NCBI GenBank assembly: GCA_000827495.1
Contig: KN817551.1
Span: forward strand, 279,513 to 343,512
Direction: 5' to 3'
DNA: 64,000 bases
Origin: Hypholoma sublateritium FD-334 SS-4
Lineage: Eukaryota > Basidiomycota > Agaricomycetes > Agaricales > Strophariaceae
A model generated the notes under the pieces. That model worked only from the letters and a program-made list of their open reading frames with translations, did not search any database and had not been told where the DNA came from. Shown here piece after piece: positions 12,890-22,861 of the stretch (position 1 is the stretch's first letter; every line of letters starts with the position of its first letter). The translations under genes were made by a program, and so were the position numbers.

Positions 12890-13195
12890 CTACGTAGGAT
12901 CAAAGTAGAATGAATCGTCATCTTCATCACGTGATCTTTGGCTGGGTCTCGGCGTCATGTACCGCAACACACACTGAACCACCACCGTCCACGCTGCATT
13001 TGCGCCATCCTTTGAAGCATGTAGCCCTGGACCCTCTCCGGCCCTTCCTACTGTGGCATGGACCCACGTATCTTGGACAAATCCATAAACTATTGGATCA
13101 CCCCGTGCCGTGGGACAATCGGAGTTCTGAACCGGCTGTTTCCGGAAGTTGATGTTGCTCTGTGCCTGTGGTAACGTCTTGCGCTTTCTGAATGG
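12890..13195 (-). other. 101-codon open frame inside the inverted-repeat element
   Basis: The minus-strand frame is open from 13195 to a TAG at 12890-12892. It includes YGFVQDTWVHATVGRAG and ends RSRDEDDSFYFDPT. It has no ATG near its start, but a CCACAG acceptor-like site lies at its head, so it could be a terminal exon of a captured or decayed gene. I recognise no domain. It could also be chance. Confidence 0.25.
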
Positions 13196-13408
13196 TCAAT
13201 CATCTATATGAAGCAAAGCAAAAACTATACTTTAGAAGTATAAAATAATCTTATAGATAATGCATGCAAGTAACCTGCAACTCGCTTGGCAAGTCGCATC
13301 CAGTGACATCCAGAATCCAGATATGATCTCCCTTGTTTCAAGACACTGGGAGTTCTTAGTTATTAGACATGATGAATAAATAAAGATTTGTGTGCATGAT
13401 CTCATATT

Positions 13409-13657
13409 GTGCGCCTTCGAAAGTTGCGCGGCCCTCTGAATTGCGCACCCAAGCAAAGTTGCGCGCTGTTTGTATTGCGCGCTAAAAATACATTGCGCGC
13501 CGAGCCTCAGAGTTGCGCGCTGTTCACATTTTGCGCAAAACTTTTGACATGAAAATTTTCTTGCTAAAGTAGTGCGGATATGGATAAATACATGAGAAGT
13601 ATATCGCGGACATCAAAGTTGTGCGCGCTTTATTTTTTGTGCACTTTGAACGCCATA
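13409..13657 (-). repeat. Right terminal inverted repeat
   Basis: Inverted copy of 12420-12668, carrying the same series of GCGCGCAA boxes in reverse order. Differences seen are at the innermost edge, at one CGCGC/TGCGC position and at one CTCTCG/CTTTCG position. Confidence 0.85.
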
Positions 13658-14390
13658 CTGATGGCCCGCGCTGCGCGCTGTCGCCTCGATCGTAAAAATA
13701 TTCTATCGTTCAGCTTACACTTGCGTATTGATATACATATACCTCGCCGTGTTCCGAAAGAGATGCTCCGCGCGCTGCGTTTCTGCCTTGCGCTTTGGCC
13801 CGGGGATGGGATGGGCTCACGCCACCCAGACATCTGGCCTCCATGAATGCGCGTACATATGCACCGTGCGCGCATTCGGGTGGTTGAATAACGCGATGAA
13901 GCGCAACGCGCCGACCGTTCCTTCGTATTGCGCAACGCGAGCGTGGCCTGCGGCCCGACCGCCGCGCTGTTCTATTTATATTTCTCGGCCGTTACATATG
14001 CGGTACGCTGGCGCCAATGGGTCTTCGTATAACAAAACAGAAAAGAAAAGAAAAGTTCGTTTTCCTCAGCGCGCGGTGCGAGAGAAGGGGTGCAGTGGAC
14101 GACCCAGGCTCTGACCACTACTTTTTCGAGGTGTGTTGGGCGCTGGAACCTGCATTACACCCGTCAGGATGGGGTCAGGACTCGCGTTTCGGAGGAAGAT
14201 GCCGCCGCCCATCGTGATTCGCGCCTCGCTGCTTTTCCCACCAATGCGAGACACGGAGCCTGGCCGCTGAGCGCTGAGCTCGCAGCGCATTCGCGACGCT
14301 CACGTATCAGCAAGACTGCGGGGTCACCAAGTGTACCCAACTTGAATACTGACCCGATGATCATTGGGTGTCATTCCGCGCGAAGCGGTG

Positions 14391-15561
14391 ATATCCTTGA
14401 GTCGTGAGGGAAAATCTATCAGCTTCGTTCCTGCAGCCGGAAAACTGGAAACGTCGTGCGTGCCCTCGTATGTCGGAATATACAACTTCCCTCTTGACAC
14501 CCGCTGTGGTTCATCTTTTCTTCGCTCAAGAACCATAGTTCACTTATCCTTTGGACATCCGCAGGCCTAAAACACTCTAAGTATCAACTGCGCTCCAAAT
14601 GTGGCGATATTATATCATATAAAGGCCCTCCTATGAGATTGATCTTTTGTCTAGATAGCGATCTGCTGCTAGATACCGGAATGGTTGCTGCACTCCACAT
14701 GTACGCGCGTTGCACTTCCCAGACAAAACTCCTTGTTTACCTTTTGCGCGAAGGATTAGGGATATAGTATACTCAGATGAGCAATTCGCAGCGTCTCTAT
14801 ATGAGTAGGCAAGCGAATGCCTGCGTTTGAAGTCACCGTGCGCACGCTGAGGTATTCTTGCCCCAACGGCCCGGTCCGGACGAGCTCTAATCCTCCTCGC
14901 CGTTGGTCAGACCGTGGAAACCATGGCGCAAACCTTTCGCAGTATGATTGACAATGTGATTCTTGTCTTCAAAAATCATTATTACTGCTACCACAGCCGT
15001 GTGCTGGTTACTGCTATAATAACATGTACGGACAGACATGCTCGTACTACCTTCGCAAGTGCTCCAGATGTATTATTCATGCCGCAGTGCGTGGTACATC
15101 AATGGCTCGCACCCCGGCTATCGGGTCTTCCAGTGACTGGTGATGCGGATAGACAATGTGATCTGTGGCGTCGTGTCAACACCAGGGGGCGATGGTATGG
15201 CGTGGCCCGTGCGTTTGTGCTACTCCCGCGGCAGTCGGTCCAGCGTCATTCCGCGTCCGTACAGCAATGTGTATTCCTAGTTAGCGCGTGTACACCAATA
15301 TATTAACATTGAAACAATAACATTTGCCTCTTAGAACGGGAAACTACCGTGCATATTTCAGCAAAGTGTTAATAGTACATGGGATAAACTGGATGGTTTA
15401 CCAATTCAAGTATATCGGTCATATACATTCTGGACCTACTTCTACAATGTATCACATTACATTACCGAAGGAAGACAAGACCAACGTAGCTATCTGTAAT
15501 GTATTCGGAAAGTCTGGAAACTGACGACGATATCTCATTTCCGGGAAGACCAGATGATCGT
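14391..15561. other. Intergenic region upstream of TM1
   Basis: No recognised gene. A 130-codon frame at 14914-15306 (+) starts METMAQTFRSM but has no known motif and no clear splice partners. A minus-strand frame at 14324-14536 is protein-like (KLYIPTYEGTHDV) and may be a relic exon. Neither is supported enough to call a gene. Confidence 0.35.
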
Positions 15562-15568
15562 TATAAAC
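15562..15568 (+). promoter_or_regulatory. TATA box of TM1
   Basis: TATAAAC, 48 nt before the ATG at 15616. The nearer in-frame ATG at 15577 is only 9 nt downstream of it and so probably lies upstream of the transcript start. This supports 15616 as the start. Confidence 0.45.
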
Positions 15569-15615
15569 AGACCACGATGTTATTATTTGTAGCTGCATCC
15601 TCTCTATTTAATAGC

Positions 15616-16811
15616 ATGGTCTCAGCATCTGTCGAAAGCTTGGTTATCGAGGGAATTGTCAGCTCTTCACTTCTGCAGGTCATGTTACAAGGTATCTCTA
15701 CGATGTCGTGTAGAAGTAGAATTGTATCTGACTTGACCACGTACAGGAATATATACCACTGTGTATATCGCAACAGCATATATATACCGTATGATTTTAC
15801 ATATGATTATGAGGCACTCCGCTAATTAAATTGTTTACAGTTACCCGAAAAACCACCATAAATTACCTGGTGATGGGGGCCATTACCTGCTCGTACATAT
15901 CTCATGCAGCTGTTGTTTCTGTTGCTTGGTCAACAGTGCTGAAGATTGTGGGACTGATGGGCCATCCATCGTCACTGTCCACTGCGTATATGTTCGCAGT
16001 CCTCGGGCCGAATTTGGCCGAATATATTCAAGGCATCTTTAAATTCTTGCTAATTCTCATAGCAGACGGATTGGTCGTGAGTGGCGCCATGAAATCCACA
16101 AGTGTATACTGAAGTTGGTTTGAAAAGATATGGCGGTGCTATAAAGTTTGGGGAGATTCCCTCCTTATAATAATAATACCTCTGGTCCTTGTCCTCGCCG
16201 AGATTGGTACGCACATCTTCTATGACACTGTTCAACTTCAAAATTCATACGCTTAATTCACGCCAGCACTTTTCTTGACAAATATGATAATCACCAAAAG
16301 CTACCTACCAGAAGCTGAGAAAAAGCTTAATATATGGGTGGAAATAAGTGGACTGCTCGTAGCAGTGGTGACCACCCTTATCACTACGCTGCTAATTGTC
16401 TATCGCATTTACACCGTGTCGCGGCAGAATACTGCTAATGGGAAGCCACGGTACACGTACATCCTCAAGCTTCTCGTAGAGTCGTCTGCTTTGCACCTTA
16501 TTGGGCTATTGATGTTGGCTATTCCGGCGGCTTTCCCTGTGACCGACACGGATATATTGCTGGTGGAGAATGTGAATAGCTATGTGGGGTCATTTTTTCC
16601 ATTCGCTGCTGTACGTGTACCTGGTTCTGAAAAAATGATGCTGGATTCATTTTATTTTCTCTAGGGATTGGCACCAACACTCATGGTTCTTCGTCTTGAG
16701 CTGGAATCCGAAGGCGCGGAATGCGCTCAGCCGTCAACGCAAATATCTGAAATACATTTCCATGTAAATACTAGGAGTACCGGCGGGCTTTCATCCCTAA
16801 ACCAACCCTAA
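15616..16811 (+). CDS. Seven-transmembrane protein of unknown function, TM1 (6 exons)
   Basis: Probable plasma- or endo-membrane 7-TM protein of a large Agaricomycete orphan family; no ligand or reaction is known. Exons: 15616-15691, 15747-15788, 15841-16076, 16128-16206, 16267-16610, 16665-16811, giving 307 aa. Exons 1, 2, 3 and 4 (76, 42, 236, 79 nt) are the same length as in TM4. Hydrophobic segments fill exons 1-2, 3, 4 and 5. Signature motifs are ADGLV/IWRCYKVW across the exon 3/4 junction, EISGLLVAVVTTLITT, ESSALHLIGL, and SFFPFAA/GLAPTLMV across the last junction. The cytosolic tail carries ISEIHF, a motif shared with the paralogues. It is divergent from SDR-A, as TM4 is from SDR-B. 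The retrotransposon inserted 232 bp downstream and left the gene intact. Confidence 0.85.
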
Positions 16812-17043
16812 ACTCAGGTCGGGAGTAAGAGGAGAGAAGGTAGGAATATATATATATACATGATCTTATGTATTCTGTGAGCTGTAATGATCTATTGAAT
16901 CTGGCCACTTTGTTAAATGGGAAAAGAACAACTTACGTTTGTTGCAATGTTGCGAGCTAGTCGGCGTCGGCGGCCCGGATACCGGACCGTATCGCACATC
17001 GTGTGTTCTGTGCACGCGCTCGCGTAAAAAACTGCGCCATTCA

Positions 17044-17059
17044 GAGTATGGCAGTCCTT
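17044..17059. repeat. Target-site duplication, retrotransposon 3' side
   Basis: GAGTATGGCAGTCCTT, identical to 24811-24826. The last two bases cannot be separated from the tail-derived T run. Confidence 0.88.
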
Positions 17060-17274
17060 TTTTTTTTTTTTTTTTTTTTTTTTGGTGGAGCCTTAATAGA
17101 GTTGACAACTAACAATAGTTAGCCTCAAGCTCAGGCTTGTGAGGGCGAGGCAGTGGGGCCTCACTAAGGGGGGTCGAGAGTGATGTAGCTAGATACAGAT
17201 ACCAAACCAAGGGGAAATGCATTATGCACACCGTGTTACCGGTAGTGTGGGACTTAGGTGTGAGCTCGTTGGTG

Positions 17275-20200
17275 TCAACGGTTGCGGCCTGGGGGCCGCA
17301 TGCCCACTCCTGTACCCACTAAAACCCCACGTATCTGTGTCCAGTCTGTTGGTAGGTTTTCCTCATTGTTGAGGACTCCTTGCCAGGTCTCTAGGACCAG
17401 TTTTCTGCTAACTTTTTTCCACTTGTACTGTTGCTTTGTTGACATGATCTGGTCTAGTCGCAGTCTTCTGTTGATACGGTGCATCCATTTCCGTGTGATT
17501 TCTTGTTCCGATAAAATTTTGTCTGGGTCTCCCATGTTCTCTATTATCCATTCACATCGGATTATCCAGATGAGGTAGAGTGACTCAGTCATTATTATAG
17601 TGTATAGCCTATTCAGGGCCTTGTTTGGCCTACCTGTAGCTAATTTGAATTGAGGTAGTGCACAGCCTAAGATTCCTCCAATTGATTGGTTCTTTATATC
17701 AATATTCTTTTTGGTGAGCAGGTCATCAGCCAGTTTCCAGATAGTTTGTTGGCCTGTTCCTGTACATTCTGTCATTATATGCTCAACCGATTCTATTCTG
17801 TTGTCGCATTGTGGACATTTAGCACGTCCTTCAAAACCTGGTATCTTTTCCCAGTACTCGCCCACTTTGTTTGTATTATGTATAGTTTTGTAGAGATAGG
17901 CTCGGACTTTTCTGTCAATGTCAGGATGTCTTATTGCTCGCCAAATTGTGCGGTCAGTGGGAAATGTTTCAGTTTTCTCTTTAACTGCCCAACGTATAAT
18001 GTCAAGCCATACAACTGCTCCTCTCCTGGGTTTCAACAATTTTTCGAGTTTCTCTCTTATTCCTCTGTATAGTTGTGCTTGTGTCAGCCCTATAAACTCT
18101 GCTCCTTCAATATCATAGTCAGTGGGGATAGCTAGGTTTATATTATCATATTCCTCCCTTACAGCCCCAGTTCCAGCTAGGGCATCTGCACCATCATTGC
18201 CAACATTGCTGCTGTGGCCTTTAACCTTTTCAAAATAAGTGTCTCCTGGTCGCATTCTAAGAGATGCTCTAATTGCTTTTACTATTTCTCTGTTAGCTGT
18301 GTCAATATATCCCAGCCGTTCGATCTTCTGTCCATATTTGTGGATTCCATTAATTGCATATTGTGAGTCTGTAATAATATGAAGTGTTACATTTTCTGGT
18401 GCGTCTTGTGCTGCTGCCAGTATTGCTATTAGTTCTCCTGTGTTGTTTGATTGCTCTAGTGTGTCCATTAGTTTGATGGCTCTATTACGTTCATCATTTT
18501 GTCCATACCATACTCCAGCTCCTGCTTTGGCCTGCAGGCTTCCATTGTCTATGCATGATCCATCGGTGTACACAATCAATGATCCAGGATTTTCTACCTG
18601 GGTTCTTTTAGGTAGAACAGGCAGTGGGTTTGTATGCTTTTTGCCACCAAAAACTCTGTAGCCTGCTTCCAGGGTATGAATTGTTGCATCTTTTTCAAAA
18701 AGGTCTTGTGGTGTTATATAGAGTTCATTTGTGTCTTCTTCTGTACTTGGTCTAAATTTTGGTGGGAGGCTGTCCAGTAGCTCCTTAGCTTTCTTCATGC
18801 ATAGGTGGGGGTTATTGCAGCCCCTTTGCCGTTCCGTTTTACAGTGCAGGCATTTGCAGTTCTTTCGGGGCTTGTGGTCTGCATTGTCAAGCATTTTGGT
18901 CTGGCTTGCTAGATCTTTGACAAGTTGTACTTGGTGTACAGTACGCAGACATTTTGCTTCATTTAAATTGTTTTTGTTTACTCTCCTGGTTCTTTGAGTA
19001 TTGTTGTTTCTAGTAGGGGTGTTATTACATTGGGTTCCAGATATGTGGTACCATGCTGGAAGGGCTCCTTTTGTAGTTTCATCCATGGCAGGTGGATCAA
19101 AGATTACATTATATTTTTCTTTAGTCAGTAGCATTCTGCTCAGTTGCGCTGGAAGCGGTGCAATACGGGATTTAATTACTATTTTGAAGTTCTGGAGGGC
19201 CTGGTGTATAAGGCTTTCTTGGTCTTGTATATTATTGTAACATGCTATATGTGGTGCCAAGATTTCATCTGCTACATAGGCCCATCTTGGTCGATTTGCA
19301 TCAATACTACAGTATCTTTGGTATTTCCTAAGTTCAATTGCATCATTCCGTGCAGCTAGATCAAGTAGCTTGCGTCCCCCTAAGTGTATTGGAGTCTGAA
19401 GTGTTTCAGAGTTTATTGCAGGTCTATGTCCATCCCAAATAAAATTGGATAGTCGCTTTTGTATCTTTATCATGGCCTCTGCAGGCATTCCTTGGACTCT
19501 AGTTAGATATTGTGTTCGTCCACCAACTTCCATGTTGACTATAAGTCTTCGTCCCTCTTGTGTTGGGGATCCTTTTTCCCAGCGTGTGAGATTTGCATCA
19601 ATTTTTTCAATAATTGGAGTCCAGACAGTCAGTGGAGTTATTTTATTTCCAACATAGGCACCTAGCACTCTTGCATATTCGCCATCCTTTACTATTCGTA
19701 TGTTGGTTGGTATAGAATCTTGGTGGTCATTATTTATTTTCCTTGTAGTATGCATTCTCTCCCTATGTTCAGGTGTGCCTACAGGTAGTACTTCTGTTTT
19801 CTCTATATTGAATTTGGCACCTGATGCCATACACCATTTATCAAGTATATTTGTGAGACTGGAGAAGTGGTCATTCTTGGATAGATAGACTGTGGTATCA
19901 TCAGCAAACAGAGTAGTTATTAGCCTATCTTCCTGGCCTTTAATTGTGAAGCCTTCTAGATCAGAGTTTCGCATTGCTGATGCAAGTGGTTCAATTGCTA
20001 TGTTGAAGAGCAGGCAGGATACTGGGTCCCCTTGTCGGGCTCCCCTTGTTATTTTGTATGGTGCACCTATTTCACCATTAAGAATTACTCGCGTATATGC
20101 ATCACTGTATAGGGATTTAATCAAGTTTGTGAAAATTTGCGGGAACCCCATTTTGTCCATTGTTGCCCATAGATAGTCATGTTTTATTTTATCATATGCT

Positions 20201-22527
20201 TTTTCTTGGTCAAGAAAAACAATAGCACCATTTTCCTCTTCCAGTTCACACCTGTTTATCATAAGGTGGACAAGGTCTGTGTGGTCCTCAATGTGTCTTC
20301 CTGTCATAAATCCAGCTTGGTCTTCATGTATAAGGCCAGGAACTGAGATGGCCAACCTTACTGCCAGAGTGCGTGTAAGGATTTTGTAATCAGCATTTAG
20401 TACTGTGATCGGTCTGTAGTTTCCTATATCTGTCTTATCTTTCTTTTTGTAGATGGGGCACATCCATCCTTCAGAGAAATTTGTACCCTTTCTCATACCG
20501 TGCTTACTAATGTTATTGTATATCTTTTGCAATGTTGAGACTACATCAAAGGTTGGTATTTCTTTTTCAGTACCTGTGGTATGGCGGTCCATAAGGATCT
20601 TCCAAAATTCATGTGGGAGACCATCCAATCCAGGTGATTTTCCATTAGGCAAATTTCTTATTGCACTGCAGACTTCAGTGGTGGAGATGTCTTTATTTAA
20701 AGATTCTGCTGATTGAGTATTCAATTTTACCTTGATTTCACTCATTGCTTTTTGTGTGGCAGTATCTCGTGCCTCAACTGCTATATCAGTGTTGCCATCA
20801 TTTTGGAGCTGCTCATGATGTCTGGTTGCTATTTGTAGCATTCCTCTTGTTGTTTTCTCATACTCAGGGGGGTTTATTCCTGGTTTTCTAAGCATATAAA
20901 ATGTATCTCGGGGCTTCCTTTCTTTGTTCTCATTTATCCATGGTTTACGTATAGTTTCTCTATTTATCCACCCACTAATATCCAGGTTATCACGTGCTTT
21001 GTCATATCGCTTAGCTGTGAGTTCCTTTATTTCTTCTTCAAGTATAGCTGTATGGAATTTCTTCTCTTTTGCTGGCACTTGTGGGTTATTTAGCATAGTC
21101 TCCATATCTTTCTTTAAGTTCTTAATTCTAGTATCTAACTTTGGTATTTTTGTGCGGGCTGTATCTCGGACATATTTTGTCACTTCTGCCTTCCAATTCT
21201 TATATATTTCTTGGATTTTTGTAAGGTCTTTATCTGGTTTTTCATCCTTCTCGCATATTTCTATGGCTTGTTCCATTTCTAGTCCTGTGGTATTTATGTA
21301 TTCAGCAATTGCTCTGTCCTTGATGAGGTGGAGTGGTGCACACCATCTTCCTTTTCCAATGTAAGGGGCCTCCGGATTGTATATCTTCACTGAGACCATT
21401 TTGTGATCAGTTGTAATCTCAGGGGTGTCTATATCCCACTCGATTGAATGTTCCTGCAGTGTACGTGATAGATATATTCTGTCAAGTCGAGATTTTGCAT
21501 CATGTGATGGGGTTTGCGCCCATGTGAAGGCCACCTTACCAGGATTTTGTGCTCGCCAAGTATCGGACAGGTGAAGCTTTTCTTTAAGTGAGTCTAACTC
21601 CTCATTTGCTCTACTATATTCCCAGTTGGGGGGTTCCTTATCAATTGCTTCCTCCACTATGTTGAAGTCACCAAGCATAATGTCTGGTTCGGGGAGGTTG
21701 TCATTTTGCCATATTTCATTTAGTTCTTTCCAGAAGTCTGCATTATTTGCTGTACTGTTTGGTGCATAGATTGCTAGGACGTGAAGTATTTTTCCAGCAT
21801 GCCATGGGAGGGTAAGTCTCATTGCTCTCCCTGCTATAAGTACATACATTTTTGCATCATTATAGCATGTTAAGTGTGTATTTAGTATAATCGCAATCCC
21901 CGCCGCAGCGGGTCTCTGTTCATCACCACTATGGAAGATTCTCATCCGATAGCCATGAGTTTCATTCAAGCTGTCTATTTTCTCTCTTGTCAGATAGTGT
22001 GTTTCTTGAAGTGCGAGTAGGCCTATGCCCTCTGTTTTCATCCTCTGGTTTAACATTTTCCATTTGTAGGCGGTGCTTACACCTGCGCCACCACGCATAT
22101 TCTGTGTTGCCACTTTCAGTGTACCTCTGGTTGTTTTTCCTTTTTTCCTATCTTTCACATTTTGTGATGATAAGTCTGCTTGTGTCCTTGCAGAATGCAC
22201 ATTATTCTGTGTGTTATGGATGTGTTCTGTCCTGTCCGGGTTTGGACTTGTGTGAGGTGCGGCGCCGGTGCAGCGCTGACCCGAGCTGTCCCTAGTGGCA
22301 GCACTTTGAATGTGACTCCCCACATTTGTGTGCTCACTAGGGCGCAGGTATGGTCCCCTCTCGCCAGATCGTGGCGCCCTGTCGACAGTACCCCGAGGAT
22401 CGTCATCATAGTTTGTGCCCAAGACAGGGGTAGCACAGACTCTTTCGATCCCGGCCGGGGGGCCAAAGCCGATACGCGACGTACCTACTGTGTTGCCTTG
22501 TGTTGATACGTTTGTTGTAGTAGCCAT
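17275..22527 (-). CDS. LINE ORF2: endonuclease, reverse transcriptase, RNase H
   Basis: One uninterrupted frame of 1750 aa, starting at an ATG directly after a G-rich run. The first 130 residues are low-complexity. AP-like endonuclease begins near residue 138 (KVATQNMRGG, later LALQETH and MLGDFN). Reverse transcriptase shows YRPITVLN, FLDQEKAYDKI, RGARQGDPVS and the catalytic FADDTTVYL. A Cys cluster CKCLHC..C..C lies between RT and RNase H. RNase H has YTDGS, NNTGELIA, ITDSQYA and NDGADALA, so all four acidic catalytic residues are visible. The C-terminus carries CPQCDNRIESVEHIMTEC, a CCHC-type motif usual in this group. The protein performs target-primed reverse transcription in the nucleus. 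No stop or frameshift was seen. Confidence 0.93.
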   Translation of the reverse strand: MATTTNVSTQGNTVGTSRIGFGPPAGIERVCATPVLGTNYDDDPRGTVDRAPRSGERGPYLRPSEHTNVGSHIQSAATRDSSGQRCTGAAPHTSPNPDRTEHIHNTQNNVHSARTQADLSSQNVKDRKKGKTTRGTLKVATQNMRGGAGVSTAYKWKMLNQRMKTEGIGLLALQETHYLTREKIDSLNETHGYRMRIFHSGDEQRPAAAGIAIILNTHLTCYNDAKMYVLIAGRAMRLTLPWHAGKILHVLAIYAPNSTANNADFWKELNEIWQNDNLPEPDIMLGDFNIVEEAIDKEPPNWEYSRANEELDSLKEKLHLSDTWRAQNPGKVAFTWAQTPSHDAKSRLDRIYLSRTLQEHSIEWDIDTPEITTDHKMVSVKIYNPEAPYIGKGRWCAPLHLIKDRAIAEYINTTGLEMEQAIEICEKDEKPDKDLTKIQEIYKNWKAEVTKYVRDTARTKIPKLDTRIKNLKKDMETMLNNPQVPAKEKKFHTAILEEEIKELTAKRYDKARDNLDISGWINRETIRKPWINENKERKPRDTFYMLRKPGINPPEYEKTTRGMLQIATRHHEQLQNDGNTDIAVEARDTATQKAMSEIKVKLNTQSAESLNKDISTTEVCSAIRNLPNGKSPGLDGLPHEFWKILMDRHTTGTEKEIPTFDVVSTLQKIYNNISKHGMRKGTNFSEGWMCPIYKKKDKTDIGNYRPITVLNADYKILTRTLAVRLAISVPGLIHEDQAGFMTGRHIEDHTDLVHLMINRCELEEENGAIVFLDQEKAYDKIKHDYLWATMDKMGFPQIFTNLIKSLYSDAYTRVILNGEIGAPYKITRGARQGDPVSCLLFNIAIEPLASAMRNSDLEGFTIKGQEDRLITTLFADDTTVYLSKNDHFSSLTNILDKWCMASGAKFNIEKTEVLPVGTPEHRERMHTTRKINNDHQDSIPTNIRIVKDGEYARVLGAYVGNKITPLTVWTPIIEKIDANLTRWEKGSPTQEGRRLIVNMEVGGRTQYLTRVQGMPAEAMIKIQKRLSNFIWDGHRPAINSETLQTPIHLGGRKLLDLAARNDAIELRKYQRYCSIDANRPRWAYVADEILAPHIACYNNIQDQESLIHQALQNFKIVIKSRIAPLPAQLSRMLLTKEKYNVIFDPPAMDETTKGALPAWYHISGTQCNNTPTRNNNTQRTRRVNKNNLNEAKCLRTVHQVQLVKDLASQTKMLDNADHKPRKNCKCLHCKTERQRGCNNPHLCMKKAKELLDSLPPKFRPSTEEDTNELYITPQDLFEKDATIHTLEAGYRVFGGKKHTNPLPVLPKRTQVENPGSLIVYTDGSCIDNGSLQAKAGAGVWYGQNDERNRAIKLMDTLEQSNNTGELIAILAAAQDAPENVTLHIITDSQYAINGIHKYGQKIERLGYIDTANREIVKAIRASLRMRPGDTYFEKVKGHSSNVGNDGADALAGTGAVREEYDNINLAIPTDYDIEGAEFIGLTQAQLYRGIREKLEKLLKPRRGAVVWLDIIRWAVKEKTETFPTDRTIWRAIRHPDIDRKVRAYLYKTIHNTNKVGEYWEKIPGFEGRAKCPQCDNRIESVEHIMTECTGTGQQTIWKLADDLLTKKNIDIKNQSIGGILGCALPQFKLATGRPNKALNRLYTIIMTESLYLIWIIRCEWIIENMGDPDKILSEQEITRKWMHRINRRLRLDQIMSTKQQYKWKKVSRKLVLETWQGVLNNEENLPTDWTQIRGVLVGTGVGMRPPGRNR

Positions 22528-22861
22528 GGGGGGAGGGGGGGGGGTGAGACATGATTACCTGCAGGGTTTTTTCTCTGAGTAATCTTTCGGCACGTCTCGC
22601 ACTGCGAATCCTCAACAGCGCTGCCGGTTTTTTCATAAGATATGTCCTTTTAGGGACTGAGTTGACTTCACCTAGCCTATCGTTACACGGCCATTATATT
22701 TTGCTGGATCTTATTCCAGCTGTTTACGTATTGATTTCAATGTGTACACCACAACCAGTATGATGCATTGAGTAGATGTCCATGCATCGTACTACTTAGG
22801 GTAAACACAGGTACTTCTATAGTCAGTCAGGCTTCATATCATACATATTCTACGTGTCCGT

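Larger units (their letters stand above)
12419..13657. mobile_element. 1.24-kb terminal-inverted-repeat element, non-autonomous
   Basis: The ends are near-perfect inverted repeats of about 249 bp, and the first bases TATGGCGTTCAAAGTGCAC recur inverted at 13639-13657. CTGAT flanks the element on both sides (12414-12418 and 13658-13662), a likely 5-bp target-site duplication with one extra C at the left junction. Copies A (about 8398) and C (about 51870) of the host repeat carry uninterrupted CTGAC at the corresponding place, which confirms insertion. The interior of about 740 bp is AT-richer and encodes no recognisable transposase. The few mismatches between the arms imply an insertion much younger than the host repeat. 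I cannot name the superfamily. A 5-bp duplication plus long, box-rich ends is compatible with a foldback or Mutator-type derivative (inference). Confidence 0.85.
11256..14390 (+). repeat. Dispersed degenerate repeat R, copy B (split by an insertion)
   Basis: Collinear with copy A in two parts, 11256-12418 and 13658-14390, separated by the inverted-repeat element at 12419-13657. Shared landmarks include TTGAACATTTTTTTTTGCAG near 11311, GCTTATCCAGAAGATCAGGCTG near 11798 (A: 4355) and CGTCAGGATRGGGTC near 14162 (A: 9013). Its left border lies against the truncated SDR gene. Only short, non-protein-like frames occur here. The right border near 14390 is where similarity to copy A (about 9235) ends. 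Confidence 0.65.

Noticed and set aside
17052..17108. 80-codon frame starting at 17108 with a poly-Lys run
   Set aside because: The Lys run is only the retrotransposon poly(A) tail read in frame.
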